From Diphasiastrum complanatum (taxonomy: Eukaryota > Streptophyta > Lycopodiopsida > Lycopodiales > Lycopodiaceae), in the NCBI GenBank assembly GCA_029204225.1, contig CM055098.1:1072501-1136500 (forward strand): a stretch of 64,000 nt of DNA. The letters run 5' to 3'. Below, one piece after another: positions 24,451-33,959 of this stretch. Below the pieces are notes generated by a model. The model worked only from the letters and a program-made list of their open reading frames with translations. It ran no database searches and was not told the origin of the DNA. The first letter of the stretch is position 1. Each line of letters opens with the position of its first letter. The position numbers were made by a program, and so were the translations under genes.

Positions 24451-24890
24451 CAGTACGATGTATTTCAACTCATTGTAATATTAATCATATTGCTCACAGA
24501 TGCAATTACACTTTATTAATTGACTAGTTGACATCGAACAAGTAGTCAATGCATGTGAGTACACAATTTGTGATCGTCATTTTTTTGTGATACATAAATT
24601 TCTTTATTCACTTATGCATATGGCAACCAAAGTTGATAGAAAATGGAATTTAATCTTCATCATTCTAAACTTATCCAAAACAAAACCATGGTAAAGACAA
24701 GGCAGACCAAGGCTATGAAAAACAAACACGTCAAAAAACCGTAGAAATTGATGATGAATGAATCATAACCTGAATTAATAATAGGAAAAAAAACAAGTAA
24801 GAACAACCATAGAAAAACTATAAGTATATTTCTATTAAAAATTTTTGTACATGTGTCTCATCCACATCAAGTGAGATGAATATTTAAACA
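24451..24890. other. Spacer without a recognised gene
   Basis: AT-rich DNA between the CACTA remnant and the last exon-like block of the histone-like gene. No motif or frame is supported. Confidence 0.4.
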
Positions 24891-25289
24891 GAATCAACTA
24901 TCTATGATCTCTAAATCCATTTCTCCAGTAGCTTGGGTGGAGAACACTTGGCCACCGCAACTGGATATGAATTTTCGATCACAAGCTTTATGGTCTCCTG
25001 CCTGAAGTGCATTATCTCCACTGGGGAGACCTTCGGCATTTAAACTGAAAAAAAACATAAACACGGTTAAATGTAATTAATCAAAGATCAGTTAATAGGA
25101 GTTTGTATATGAAAAAAACAAAAACACAATTAAAAAAAATCAATCGAATATTACCTCTTCCAGATTTGAAGTCCATCTTGTAATGCAAGCCAGTTAAAAA
25201 AGTGTTTGGCATTGCATACGGTATACCAATCACAGCTGACAGAATCAACCTGCTGGGAGGACTGCAGAATCCAAATTTGAACATTATGA

Positions 25290-25359
25290 GATATCGGATC
25301 AACGCGCAGGATGTAAGAATAAAATCTACAACAAAAACAAGCGTGCGTCGAACCAATAT
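25290..25359. repeat. Inverted-motif unit 1
   Basis: GATATCGGATCAACGCGC at 25290-25307 faces GCGTGCGTCGAACCAATAT at 25341-25359. It lies in the intron upstream of the C48 Cys-box exon of the histone-like gene. It belongs to the family of eight units through 28439. Confidence 0.8.
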
Positions 25360-25374
25360 AAAAAAAAATCGATT

Positions 25375-25447
25375 GAATATCGGATCATCGCGCACCTTGG
25401 GAAAATAAACCAATCAATAACTACAAGGGCGCGTCAAACCAATATTG
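25375..25447. repeat. Inverted-motif unit 2
   Basis: GAATATCGGATCATCGCGC at 25375-25393 faces GCGCGTCAAACCAATATTG at 25429-25447. It lies in the same intron as unit 1, 16 bp further on. The DNA between the arms has no similarity to the other units. Confidence 0.85.
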
Positions 25448-25518
25448 AAAAATTTTGATATGCTTTTGCATTTGGTATTGGAAAGAGTTCCAGTATTTTC
25501 TGTATATGGGTCCTGGCA

Positions 25519-25522
<4 letters not shown>

Positions 25523-25585
<63 letters not shown>
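25523..25585. repeat. (GT)n microsatellite
   Basis: About 31 GT dinucleotides in or next to exon 2 of the histone-like gene. Frames running through it are artefacts. Confidence 0.95.
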
Positions 25586-25589
<4 letters not shown>

Positions 25590-25753
25590 GAGTTCATCTT
25601 CAAACAAACTGGATTACGCACACCCTCATCATTAACGTACAGGGACAACACATATAAGCTCCAATGATCACTGAAATCAGAAAACAATAAATTTATGAGA
25701 ATCAATGTGAAATCAAAATTCAATAAAATAAAATTTGAAATACAGACACTTAC

Positions 25754-26505
25754 TTTGTTATGTATGGCAGCATGAGGATTGGAGTCCCCAGTCTGATGTA
25801 TTGGAGCATATCATCGTGCAAACTTTTGAAATCAAGGAAATCAAATGCTGCCATGAATTGAAGGGGAAACAATGCAACATCTATAAACAATGGGGTCTGG
25901 AAGAACTCCATCCACTACTTAATTGCCCCACCTCCTACATTATCCCCTAGCATTCTATCCCTACTTTCTAATTCACCAGTATCTAAACTAGAAAGGGGGA
26001 GACCAGCATTGGTCTTCTGCATCCTAAAATTGTATCGAGGACCTAAACCTTTAAGATACGTGTTTAACAATTGGTCATATTGTACATATTGAGAACTATT
26101 TACAAAGGCAAGTGCAGGGGGTGACGGAAGTAACATTGATAAACCACATAAAAAATTGTCATTCAAGATTGATTCTACCTTTACACTAACAAAATCATCT
26201 AAATCGCTTCCAACAACAGGAGGAGGGGAACTGATATTTACAAGTTTAGGAGGAGGAGGAGATTTAGGAGGTGGAGATTGGTTAGGAGAGGAAGATTTAG
26301 CAGGAGAAGTTAAAGATGGAGTGGAAGGAGAAGAAGGAGACTTAGGAGGAGACTTAGGAGGAGAATGCCTAGAAGAAAGAATAATATTAAGAGGAGATGG
26401 CTTGGAAAAATCCCTCACTTTAGATAGAGGGTCGAGAGACCTCCTCTTATTTGAAACACTCCCGTTTTGTATACGAATAACAAGCGGGGTTGGTTGAGAT
26501 TGCTT
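25754..26505 (-). pseudogene. SPPK-rich continuation of the histone-like frame
   Basis: After the TGA at 26506-26508 the same frame stays open for 196 codons to a TAG at 25915, then for 53 more codons to a splice donor at 25753. The first part is rich in SPPKSPP, PPPKSPPPPK and similar motifs (about 26390-26225), reminiscent of the SPKK DNA-binding repeats of H1-type histones. A globular-looking segment follows (DDFVSVKVESILNDNFLCGL). Low complexity keeps the reverse strand open too, so that frame should be ignored. Continuity of frame supports one original protein with a nonsense mutation. Confidence 0.5.
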
Positions 26506-26973
26506 TCATTTTCTCCTCTCTGAATCTTGTTTTGGAGGAAAGGAGGGAGCAGGTCTAAAGTATTCAGCAAACTTGTCATATGTGTCCCGAAGCCTGAACA
26601 CAATGTTGAAATCCTTGGGCATGATGGTCACCCTCTTGGCATGGACAGTTGCAACAATAGTATCAGAAAAAAATTTCACCTGGAAATCCTCATATGTTGT
26701 GTGCAGCACCTCAATTGCCATTATCGTCCATCTCACATCTGCAGATAGACTTCTTGTCACCTGCTTGATGGACCTCTGTATGTGAGATTTCAGAATCAGA
26801 AGATTATTTGTCTTCTGAAGCTTCCGAATATCCTTGAGCCAGGGTGGCTCTCTTCTTCTGCCCCTTGGCCTAGGAGGAGGTGGTGGTGGACGAGGTGGTG
26901 GTTGTGGATTTTCCTGACCCGCACCTGAAATTGGTATTCCACCTGAATGCCCTCGTGTTGTATGCTTGGTCAT
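26506..26973 (-). CDS. Histone H3-like protein (CENH3-like features), 155 aa
   Basis: The tail starts MTKHTTRGHSGGIP, corresponding to the TKQTARKSTGGKAP start of H3. A Pro/Arg-rich linker (residues 20-43) replaces the rest of the tail. The fold begins at LKDIRKLQK (47-54) and aligns with H3 over about 86 residues without gaps, at roughly 40 percent identity by eye, including HAKRVTIMPKD at 111-121. RWT (81-83), FFSDT (101-105) and KDF...RL (120-128) recall plant CENH3, but the loop-1 insertion of CENH3 is absent. Residues 130-155 go beyond a normal H3. A histone of this kind would pair with H4 in a nucleosome. Expression and function are unknown; a divergent H3 pseudogene captured by a mobile element is possible. 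Confidence 0.75.
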   Translation of the reverse strand: MTKHTTRGHSGGIPISGAGQENPQPPPRPPPPPPRPRGRRREPPWLKDIRKLQKTNNLLILKSHIQRSIKQVTRSLSADVRWTIMAIEVLHTTYEDFQVKFFSDTIVATVHAKRVTIMPKDFNIVFRLRDTYDKFAEYFRPAPSFPPKQDSERRK

Positions 26974-26986
26974 GCCATTACTATGT

Positions 26987-27056
26987 AGTAGTGGATCAAC
27001 GCGCGATAATGTTGATTTTAGGATCAGACCTCGGGTCGGACGCGTCGAAGCGATAC
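26987..27056. repeat. Inverted-motif unit 3 (5' leader of the histone-like gene)
   Basis: TGGATCAACGCGC at 26992-27004 faces GACGCGTCGAAGCGATAC at 27039-27056. It starts about 14 bp upstream (minus strand) of the ATG at 26973. Confidence 0.75.
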
Positions 27057-27081
27057 CTGAGCTAAACAATTTTGTGAGCTG

Positions 27082-27152
27082 GTAGCGGATTGGCGCGAGC
27101 GAGTAGGAACAGATTGAAGGAAGTTGTTTTCGAGCGCCTTGAATCGATATCG
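27082..27152. repeat. Inverted-motif unit 4
   Basis: GTAGCGGATTGGCGCGA at 27082-27098 faces GAGCGCCTTGAATCGATATC at about 27132-27151. It is the most diverged unit together with unit 6, but spacing and orientation are kept. It lies between the TATA box at 27202 and the histone-like ATG. Confidence 0.6.
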
Positions 27153-27201
27153 CATGGATACATATAGCTATAAGCAAAAAACATTTAGCGTCGTCGATCA
27201 G

Positions 27202-27209
27202 TATATATA
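27202..27209 (-). promoter_or_regulatory. TATA box candidate for the histone-like gene
   Basis: TATATATA (part of CTATATATA on the minus strand), about 230 bp before the ATG at 26973. Position and sequence suit a plant core promoter. The transcription start is not known. Confidence 0.45.
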
Positions 27210-27489
27210 GAGAAAATCAGAAATGATTGCAAACGTGGTGGCTCGTATTACGATGATGATTACTCAGAGGCTTGTCAATCAAATCAATCTAAATATCCAT
27301 CAGTCATCAAAATGATTAGTCTATATCGAATTAACCAGAACTAATTTCAAATAAAGTATGGTCACATCTATAATTAATCACACTTCTATCATTAAATGCT
27401 GAAATTGACAACGTTAAGCTTTAAATATAAGACCTATTATATGTCCAATAATTATAATTTTGGAAAGTTCCAAGGCTAGATTTTCACCC

Positions 27490-27562
27490 GATAGCTAATC
27501 AACGCGCATATAAAGCATTTGACAACCATAGTATGTATTCTCACACGCTCATCCCATATTGG
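27490..27562. repeat. Inverted-motif unit 5
   Basis: GATAGCTAATCAACGCGC at 27490-27507 faces ACACGCTCATCCCATATTGG at 27543-27562. It lies in the divergent promoter. Confidence 0.7.
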
Positions 27563-27573
27563 ACGCAATATGA

Positions 27574-27650
27574 ATGATCAGAGCTTGATTCGATAGATTC
27601 TGCATAACTTTGGCCAGTATGAAGAGTCTTTCGAATCAAGCTTTGATCAT
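27574..27650. repeat. 20-bp inverted repeat of unrelated sequence
   Basis: ATGATCAGAGCTTGATTCGA at 27574-27593 pairs with TCGAATCAAGCTTTGATCAT at 27631-27650, one mismatch in 20. The arms are 57 bp apart, similar to the spacing of the neighbouring units but with a different sequence. Confidence 0.8.
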
Positions 27651-27700
27651 GCATATAGGGTCCAATAATTTCAAAAAATTCAAAAATATTTTGGTCCTGG

Positions 27701-27770
27701 AATAGCAATTCGATGCGCGCAGCCCAAATGCAGCAAATACATCGTCTGCCAGACGCGCTGATCCAATATC
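27701..27770. repeat. Inverted-motif unit 6
   Basis: AATAGCAATTCGATGCGCGC at 27701-27720 faces GACGCGCTGATCCAATATC at 27752-27770. It lies in the divergent promoter. Confidence 0.65.
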
Positions 27771-28157
27771 CCATACACAGAAAAATCATACTGGAACTCA
27801 TAATGAAAGACTTATGAAAATGTTCTGAATGAACATTATCTCAAAAGAAAATTTTTTGTCTTTACGATGCTTAAATAGGACGAGAGATTCTAATAATTCT
27901 CCTCGTTCACGTTTTTCAATGATATCCATTAATCAATTGTTTATAGTTTTCTTAATGATTATTCTAGGAGGCTAGTGATTGTCTATTTAATGTATTCCGG
28001 CGCAAGGCTAATGATGATTTGTTGAATCTAGTACTAGACTAGTTAATGTATTTCGGCGTAGGTACAAATTAGTCTCATTTTGATTGGTGGATAAATATAG
28101 GTTGTAAATCACTATTTGTTATTTGACAAATGTATGGCTGTGATCAATAGGAATTGC

Positions 28158-28166
28158 TATAAATAT
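28158..28166 (+). promoter_or_regulatory. TATA box candidate for the plus-strand gene
   Basis: TATAAATAT, a strong plant TATA match, about 290 bp before the ATG at 28448. Units 7 and 8 lie between it and the start codon, so they would fall in the transcribed leader. Confidence 0.5.
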
Positions 28167-28243
28167 GTGCACCACTTTCCATATTTCGATTCCGTAATCT
28201 TTTATTCTGAACTCTCTAGCCTTCTTGTTTTTTATCATTCTCC

Positions 28244-28313
28244 CGATATCAAATCAACGCGTGCCATCCCTTGCTGTGCATACTTGTATTCATTCAGACG
28301 CGCTAAATCGATA
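28244..28313. repeat. Inverted-motif unit 7 (5' leader of the plus-strand gene)
   Basis: CGATATCAAATCAACGCG at 28244-28261 faces GACGCGCTAAATCGATA at 28297-28313. Confidence 0.8.
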
Positions 28314-28362
28314 GCAGCCACTTCCGACCATTGCTTTTCGGAAAATTTCATTCTCGGCCTTA

Positions 28363-28439
28363 CCATATCGGATCAGCATGCGCACTTTGCTTTATTCCTC
28401 TACTGATATTTATTTATCTGACGCGTTAAACCGATATCG
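28363..28439. repeat. Inverted-motif unit 8 (next to the start codon)
   Basis: CCATATCGGATCAGCATGCG at 28363-28382 faces GACGCGTTAAACCGATATCG at 28420-28439. The right arm ends 8 bp before the ATG at 28448. Confidence 0.85.
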
Positions 28440-29439
28440 AATTCAATATGGCTAGTTCCTCCATGGCCTCAGATGACAAACTTATGGATTTTTTTAATAC
28501 CAGTGACATTCCATCTGACAAATTAGAGTATTTTGCTAGTATGTTTTTTGCTCCCTTCGATATCGATAAGCTAGTTTATGAGAATCGTTATAATTTAATT
28601 TCTTATCTTGATAATTTTTCTCAGATTATTAGTACTCCTATCATGGATATAGATAATTTTTGTTTCGTTCATTTTCAAGACCTTGTACATTCCCAACCAT
28701 CCTCTAAGCATAAACACAATAGAAAGTACCCTAACCTGCATGACCATTTCAAAAGAAATATATACTGTGATATCCACAAAAGAATATGTCGCCTTCTAAT
28801 CAAAGGAATGGCTTTTGTGTTCTACATATCTGCTGAAATTCCAGATGATGATGAGTTTGTTGAATCTTCAATTGTTCTATTGATCGAAGCATCTGCACCT
28901 ACTTTAGTTGATATAAATGATGTAGATACTGATATAGGGGTTGAAGCTGAAGCTTCTATGACTTCAGATTATCAAAAAACTCTCCCTCGTTCTATAATCC
29001 TCTCTGATTCTCTTCCATCTGCATCTTCTGTTAATCAATTAACTCTACTCTATGTTCCTTTATATTTTATAAATAAGAATGTTATATTTCATTTAATGAT
29101 ATAGAAGATGTATTGAATCTGAGAGAGGATGAAATCCTCTCAATTTTTGCTCAAAATCTATCAGAATTTTATGACATTGTTGATTACTCATATGATGACC
29201 TTGAAAGTGAGATAGATTATGATAAAGATGGCAATTGGAAATCTATCAATGAGGCCTTGGAGGCTATGATTGAAAAATCTAAAGCTTATGAAAAGACTTT
29301 GCCTACAGAGGAGGAATTTTTGGCATTTAAAAAAAGATATCCCCCTAGGGCTAGATATATCCCCTCCGAAAATGTAGAGGCCATTGGAGGACATGACATC
29401 AATAGAGCAAACGTCATTGATTACGATGATTATGATCTG

Positions 29440-29573
29440 GTAAGTAGATATTATATTGGTATTGATATTGTTCAGTTTTCTTATTTCTTATTCGTATTGA
29501 TATTGTTCAGTTTTCTTATTGAGTTTGCAATGTTATGTATCATTCTAAATTTATTGTCTTTTCTCGTTTACAG
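29440..29573 (+). other. Spliceosomal intron in the unknown gene
   Basis: The donor G|GTAAGTAG and acceptor CGTTTACAG flank 134 bp of T-rich DNA. Codon phase is 0 on both sides and the flanking frames read on. Inside is a tandem copy of TATTGATATTGTTCAGTTTT. It shows that the gene is eukaryotic and not a processed copy. Confidence 0.8.
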
Positions 29574-29953
29574 GATGCTATTGAAATAGATGCCTTTGGT
29601 ATGAGACATGAAGGCGTCCGAGGTGTATCAGTCGGGATAAAAGATGTTTCTCTATCTCATTATTTGAAAAACTTTCAAAATAATGAGATTTGTATATATC
29701 ATTCATCTTATAATCCATATGCAACCACTATCATTATGACCATCAAATCATTATCAGTTTGTTTAGGAGGCCATAAGTACGCAAGAGAAACATATAAAAT
29801 AATTTTTGTGAAGAGAAATTTGGCTATTAAGATATTGGGTGATACTCCCAATGAGACTACCAAAAGATCATCTGCAATGGCCCTTTATTCGGGTTACATT
29901 GATATGAGCAAGAGGAGAAATTTAGAATTTTTGGATCCATATAAAAAAAGATT

Positions 29954-29958
29954 ATTCC
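29954..29958. other. Target-site duplication of C9 (left copy)
   Basis: ATTCC directly precedes the left LTR and is repeated at 35986-35990 directly after the right LTR, the 5-bp duplication typical of copia integration. Confidence 0.85.
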
Positions 29959-30234
29959 ACGTAGAATTTGCTTTGCACAGGAACACAGATCATGCTACAC
30001 AGTAACACAAACAGAAAATCACACTCGTCAGCAAGCTCACATAGCAACTGTATTTCTCAAAATGAAATTACACTGTACATATAGTTGTTCACTCAGGCAA
30101 CCCATGCATGACCCAGGTTGCCGTTGGCGGGACGCGTGTCCCGTCGACTTGCCTCGTGGCGAGGCCAACTGATCCTTATCCACTAATAGCACCCACAGTA
30201 CAGTAACACAGTGATTCTAACTTTAATTCTAACT
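29959..30234 (-). repeat. C9 3' LTR
   Basis: 276 bp. In minus-strand sense it begins AGTTAGAATTAAAG and ends ...TTCTACGT. The termini are an inverted AGTTAGAA/TTCTAAGT pair rather than TG..CA, which is unusual but supported by the target duplication and by the abutting primer site at the other LTR. Confidence 0.9.
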
Positions 30235-30246
30235 CTCTCCCTTAAA
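30235..30246 (-). other. C9 polypurine tract
   Basis: TTTAAGGGAGAG on the minus strand, directly before the 3' LTR; primes second-strand synthesis. Confidence 0.8.
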
Positions 30247-30287
30247 GTAGAGTCGCTTTTTATACAGTCATATACATAGCTTTAAAG

Positions 30288-32513
30288 TCAACAAACTTTA
30301 AATACAAAAAGTTTTGATCTAAATTTATCAAACTTTTCTCCAGTAAGTGGCTTAGTGAAAATATCAACTAGTTGTTCTTCTGTGCTACAATGAACGACAT
30401 GAATTTCACGACTCAGCAGCCTCTCACGTATGAAGTGATATTGAATCTCAATTTGTTTAGTTCTTGCATGGAACACTGGATTCTTTGCTAGTTGAATGCC
30501 ACTCTGACTGTCACTATGTAAAGTGTGGGATTTTTCTGCTTTATGCCAATTTCTTCCAAGATTTGTCTCAACCATATAGCTTCTTGTGCAGCACTACATA
30601 TTGCCTTATACTCTGCTTCTGTGGTGGAAAGAGCAATTGTACTTTGCTTCTTACTAGACCAGGAAAAGCAATTACCACAAAACTGGAATATATATCATGT
30701 GGTGGATCTACGATCATCATAGTCACCTCCCCAATCCGCATCCACATAGCCACACAACTCAGGTAAACCATCATGCTTCCTGTAAATCAAGCCATACTCT
30801 GAAGTGCCTTTCACATAACGCAAAATGCGTTTAGCTGCTTTCCAATGTGTTTCCGTAGGTGCTGCCATAAACTGACTTACAATGCCAACAACATAGCATA
30901 TATTTGGTCTAGTTGTGGTAAGGTAAATCAAGCTCCCTACTAACTGTCTATATAGCGTAGCATCAAATGACTGTGATTCATCAAGCTTAGAAAGCTTTTT
31001 ACCTGGTTCAATAGGAGTGTTTACTGGTTTGCAATTCTGCAACCTAAACCTGTGCAACAACTCTTTGACATACTTCACATGTGTTAAACCCACTTCATGT
31101 CCTTTTTGACACACTTCTACTCCAAGGTAGTAATGCATCAAGCTGAGATCCGTCATCTCAAATTGTTCCATGAGATCTTTTTTGATCATGTCTATCATCT
31201 CTTGATTATTTCCCATAATAATCAAGTCATCAACATAAAGAGCAATCAAAGCAACCATACCATCAAAGCATAAGACATATAGATTTGGATCAGAATGTGT
31301 TCTTACCATCCTCTTTGAACGAAAGTAGACATCAATCCTGCTATACCATGCACGTGGTGCTTGTTTAAGACATAAAGCGCTTCAAGCGACATACTTTATT
31401 TTCCTGTCCTTTCGTTACAAAGCCTTCAGGTTGATCCATGAACACTTCTTCTTCTAACTCACCATTTAGAGAAGCAGATTTCACATCCATCTGATGCAAA
31501 GGCCAACCAAAATGTGAAGCTAAAGCAATAAGTAGACGTAGAGTATTCCACTTACACACCGGCGCAAAGGTCTCCTCATAGTCAATGCCTTTATTTTGTG
31601 CGTACCCTTTGATTACCAATCTTGCTTTGTGCTTTGCTATGCTTCCATTTGCATGGTACTTAGTTCTATATACCCATTTGCAACCAATGAGTTTCTTGCC
31701 AACTGGTGGTTCTACTAAGTCCCATGTGCTATGCTTAGCAATTGACTCCATCTCCTCTCCCATGGCTTTGATCCAAATGTCATCATCCTTCGCTTTACCA
31801 TAAGTTGAAGGTTCTTTGATTTGAATAATGCTAGATAACAGAGCATAATTTGCTTCATACCTTTCAGGTAGTATCTTCTCTCTTGTTGATCTTCGTAGCT
31901 TTCCCTGGTTAGATGATCCTGGAAAGTCATCTATATCGCGGCTCTCCATCAATCTCTCAAATGATCGGCTTCCTGGTGAAAATGTATCCCACGGTACATC
32001 CTTCTTCTTGCATTTGTCACCTGCAATTTCAATCCTTCTTGCACCAAAAGGTTTGTCCCTACCTCTCCAACCTGTTTCATGAGGTTGAGTAGTAGTATCT
32101 TGAGATGTATCCTCATGTTCATCACTCGGAAGGTCAATGAATGGATCATCATCAGGTGGTATCCTCACTATACCATTTTTCCTACTGGATGTGTCTATCT
32201 TCTCAGCATCTTCGTCTTCATATATCTTGGATTCATCAAAGATAACATCTTGGCTTATATGGATTTTGTTTTCGACTGGATCAAAACATCTATAGCCCTT
32301 CACGCGATCATCATATCCTAGGAATATGCACTTGATAGCATTTACATCAAGTTTACATCTTTCTTCCTAAGGAATATGTACAAAGGCCTTACATCCAAAG
32401 ATTCGCAAGTGGTTCACCTTTGGCTTCTTCTTTGTGAATGCTTCCTCAGGTGTTATTTTTGGTATGGAAATGGTAGGACTTCTATTTTGAAGATAGACTG
32501 TCGTGCTACATGC
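30288..32513 (-). pseudogene. C9 integrase end, reverse transcriptase and RNase H
   Basis: Read from 32513 down: the integrase C-terminus (DRVKGYRCFDPVENK), a linker, then RT from WIKAMGEEMESI through CKWVYRTKYHANG, KARLVIKGYAQ, QMDVKSASLNGEL and the intact catalytic box LYVDDLIIMG near 31235. RNase H has YVDADWGG, then after a frameshift near 30700 TTEAEYKA, and SQSGIQLAKNP near 30500, ending VDIFTKPLTGEKF. It would copy RNA to cDNA. Frame breaks near 32300, 31340 and 30700 make it defective. Confidence 0.9.
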
Positions 32514-33959
32514 TTATGACCAAAGATCTTTCGATAATTTCATCTCAGCTAGCATAGATCTGGCACTTTCCACAATCGTACGATTTTTGCGCTCAGCTAC
32601 ACCATTGAGAGCAAGAGTATGAGCTTGCGTAAATTGTCTTTTAATCCCACATTGATCACAAAGATCATTGAAGTTATTAGACTTATACTCACCTCCACTA
32701 TCTGATCTTAGAACTTTGATCTTCTTACATGTCTGATTTTCGACCAAGTTTTTGAAGTTCTTGAAGTTATCAAAAGCATCTGATTTCTTCTTCAAGAAGT
32801 AGATCCACGTCTTACGTGACATATCATCAATAAAGGTCATGAAATAGAAGGCTTTTCCTAAGGACATGGTCTTTATGGGCCCGCATAAATCTGTGTGGAT
32901 TAAATCTAGGATGTTCTTTGCTCTTGCAACACCCCCTTTATTGAACTTCTCTCGATGCTGCTTCCCATATATACAAGATTCGCACATCGATTTCAAGTGA
33001 TCTTCTATTGTAGGCGGTCCTGTTACCATCTCCAATTTTCTCATCAAACTGAGGCTTCCCAAGTTCAAGTGACCAAGCCTCTTGTGCCACAACTCAGTTT
33101 GCGAAGGAACGGATGATACAAGTCCATGTTGCCCCTTGATTGTAGCATTCAACCTGTACAATTTTGTATTAAGCTCTCTTACTCCATTCGCAATAACTTT
33201 GAACTTTTGGTTCGCATCCTTCACAAAGCAACGATCATGGGCGAATTCTACTTTCAACTTTTGATCAGTAATGACTCCAACAAAAAGTAGATTTTTCTTC
33301 AAACCTGGTACGTAAAGTACCTCCCTGATCATCCTGCTTTTGCCATCAGGCAGTTGGATTGAAACTGTGCCTATTCCCTTGATCATACACACTTCACCAT
33401 TTGCTTGTGAAACAGATGTACCATTATCTAATGCCTTCAAACTACTGAACCAGTTCTTGTTACCTGTCATGTGTCTTGTGGCTCTTGAGTCAGTATACCA
33501 TGCTTGATCATCTTGATTAGATGACAATGCAGATATGAAGATGCTAGAGTCTTCAATCTCACCTTCATCGACAAGGTTACCTGCTTGTTTTGGTTTTCCC
33601 TTGCCTTGTTCCGCCAGGAATTTGTGACATTCACTCTTCCAGTGGCCCTTTTCACCACAATGGAAGCACTTATCTTTCTTTTTAGTTTTGCTGGAAGATC
33701 CATCATCCTCCTGAGACTTGGCAAATTGATGTTTAGTCTTCTTCTTGCCCTTGCCCTTGCCTTGTTTTTGGCGTGTTGCAAGTGCTTGATCATCAGTATT
33801 TTGACGTCTAGCTTTCACCATTTCTCGTCGTTGCTCTTCCTGCATCAAGATTCCTGTGAGCTCGTCAAAGCTTGGCAATCTTTCTCTTGATGCTATTTCG
33901 CTCACAAACATCTGATAGGGTTCTGCAATGCCACATAATGCATTATGCACCAGCTCCAC
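32514..33959 (-). pseudogene. C9 gag C-terminus, protease and integrase (481-codon frame)
   Basis: Zinc knuckle CFHCGEKGHWKSEC at residues 98-111. The protease motif is WYTDSRATRHM (about 154-164), with Arg replacing the Gly of Asp-Ser-Gly, which should inactivate it. Pre-integrase box LWHKRLGHLNLGSL and CESCIYGKQHREKF. The integrase core has HTDLCGP, RSDSGGEY and NGVAERKNR, so the DDE residues are complete. It ends in a stop at 32514 just after KLSKDLWS. This is the longest uninterrupted pol frame in the window. Confidence 0.9.

Larger units (their letters stand above)
25155..25670 (-). pseudogene. Ulp1/C48 cysteine-protease-like exons
   Basis: Exon 2 opens with NDHWSLYVLSLYV, matching the HW.L.V box that carries the catalytic His of Ulp1-type SUMO proteases. 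The exon at 25261-25155 reads SSQQVDSVSCDWYTVCNAKH, with further residues FFNWLALQDGL, fitting the Gln...DCG segment that carries the oxyanion Gln and catalytic Cys, although Cys-Asp-Trp replaces Asp-Cys-Gly. The catalytic Asp is not seen; a 63-bp GT microsatellite lies where it might be. Plant MULE and CACTA elements often carry Ulp1-like domains, so a mobile-element origin fits. The family call is tentative. Confidence 0.45.
24898..26973 (-). pseudogene. Histone H3-like gene with SPPK-rich extension and Ulp1/C48-like exons
   Basis: Multi-exon gene read from the ATG at 26973. Exon 1 (26973-25754) encodes the H3-like protein, then in the same frame a TGA (26506), a Ser/Pro/Lys-rich region, a TAG (25915) and 53 more codons up to a good splice donor (GTAAGTG). 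Exon 2 starts after TGATTTCAG at 25670 and keeps the frame (NDHWSLYVLSL). An exon at 25261-25155 lies between TTCTGCAG and GTAATA. A last block begins at 25044. The two in-frame stops and an unclear last exon suggest decay, although the first stop could be a true end with the rest as 3' sequence. The family of the whole gene is unknown to me. Confidence 0.6.
27210..28157. promoter_or_regulatory. Divergent promoter region between the two genes
   Basis: About 950 bp without coding frames, lying between TATA boxes that point in opposite directions. It holds inverted-motif units 5 and 6, a separate 20-bp inverted repeat (27574-27593 against 27631-27650), and a direct repeat of TTAATGTATTCCGGCG (about 27986 and 28047, the second with TTTCGG). 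Confidence 0.5.

Noticed and set aside
25421-25723. His-Thr repeat or Cys-Val repeat frames
   Set aside because: They come from the GT microsatellite; only the adjacent NDHWSLYV segment is considered coding.
26156-26497. Gly/Glu-rich plus-strand frame opposite the SPPK region
   Set aside because: It is the antisense of low-complexity SPPK codons in the histone-like gene.
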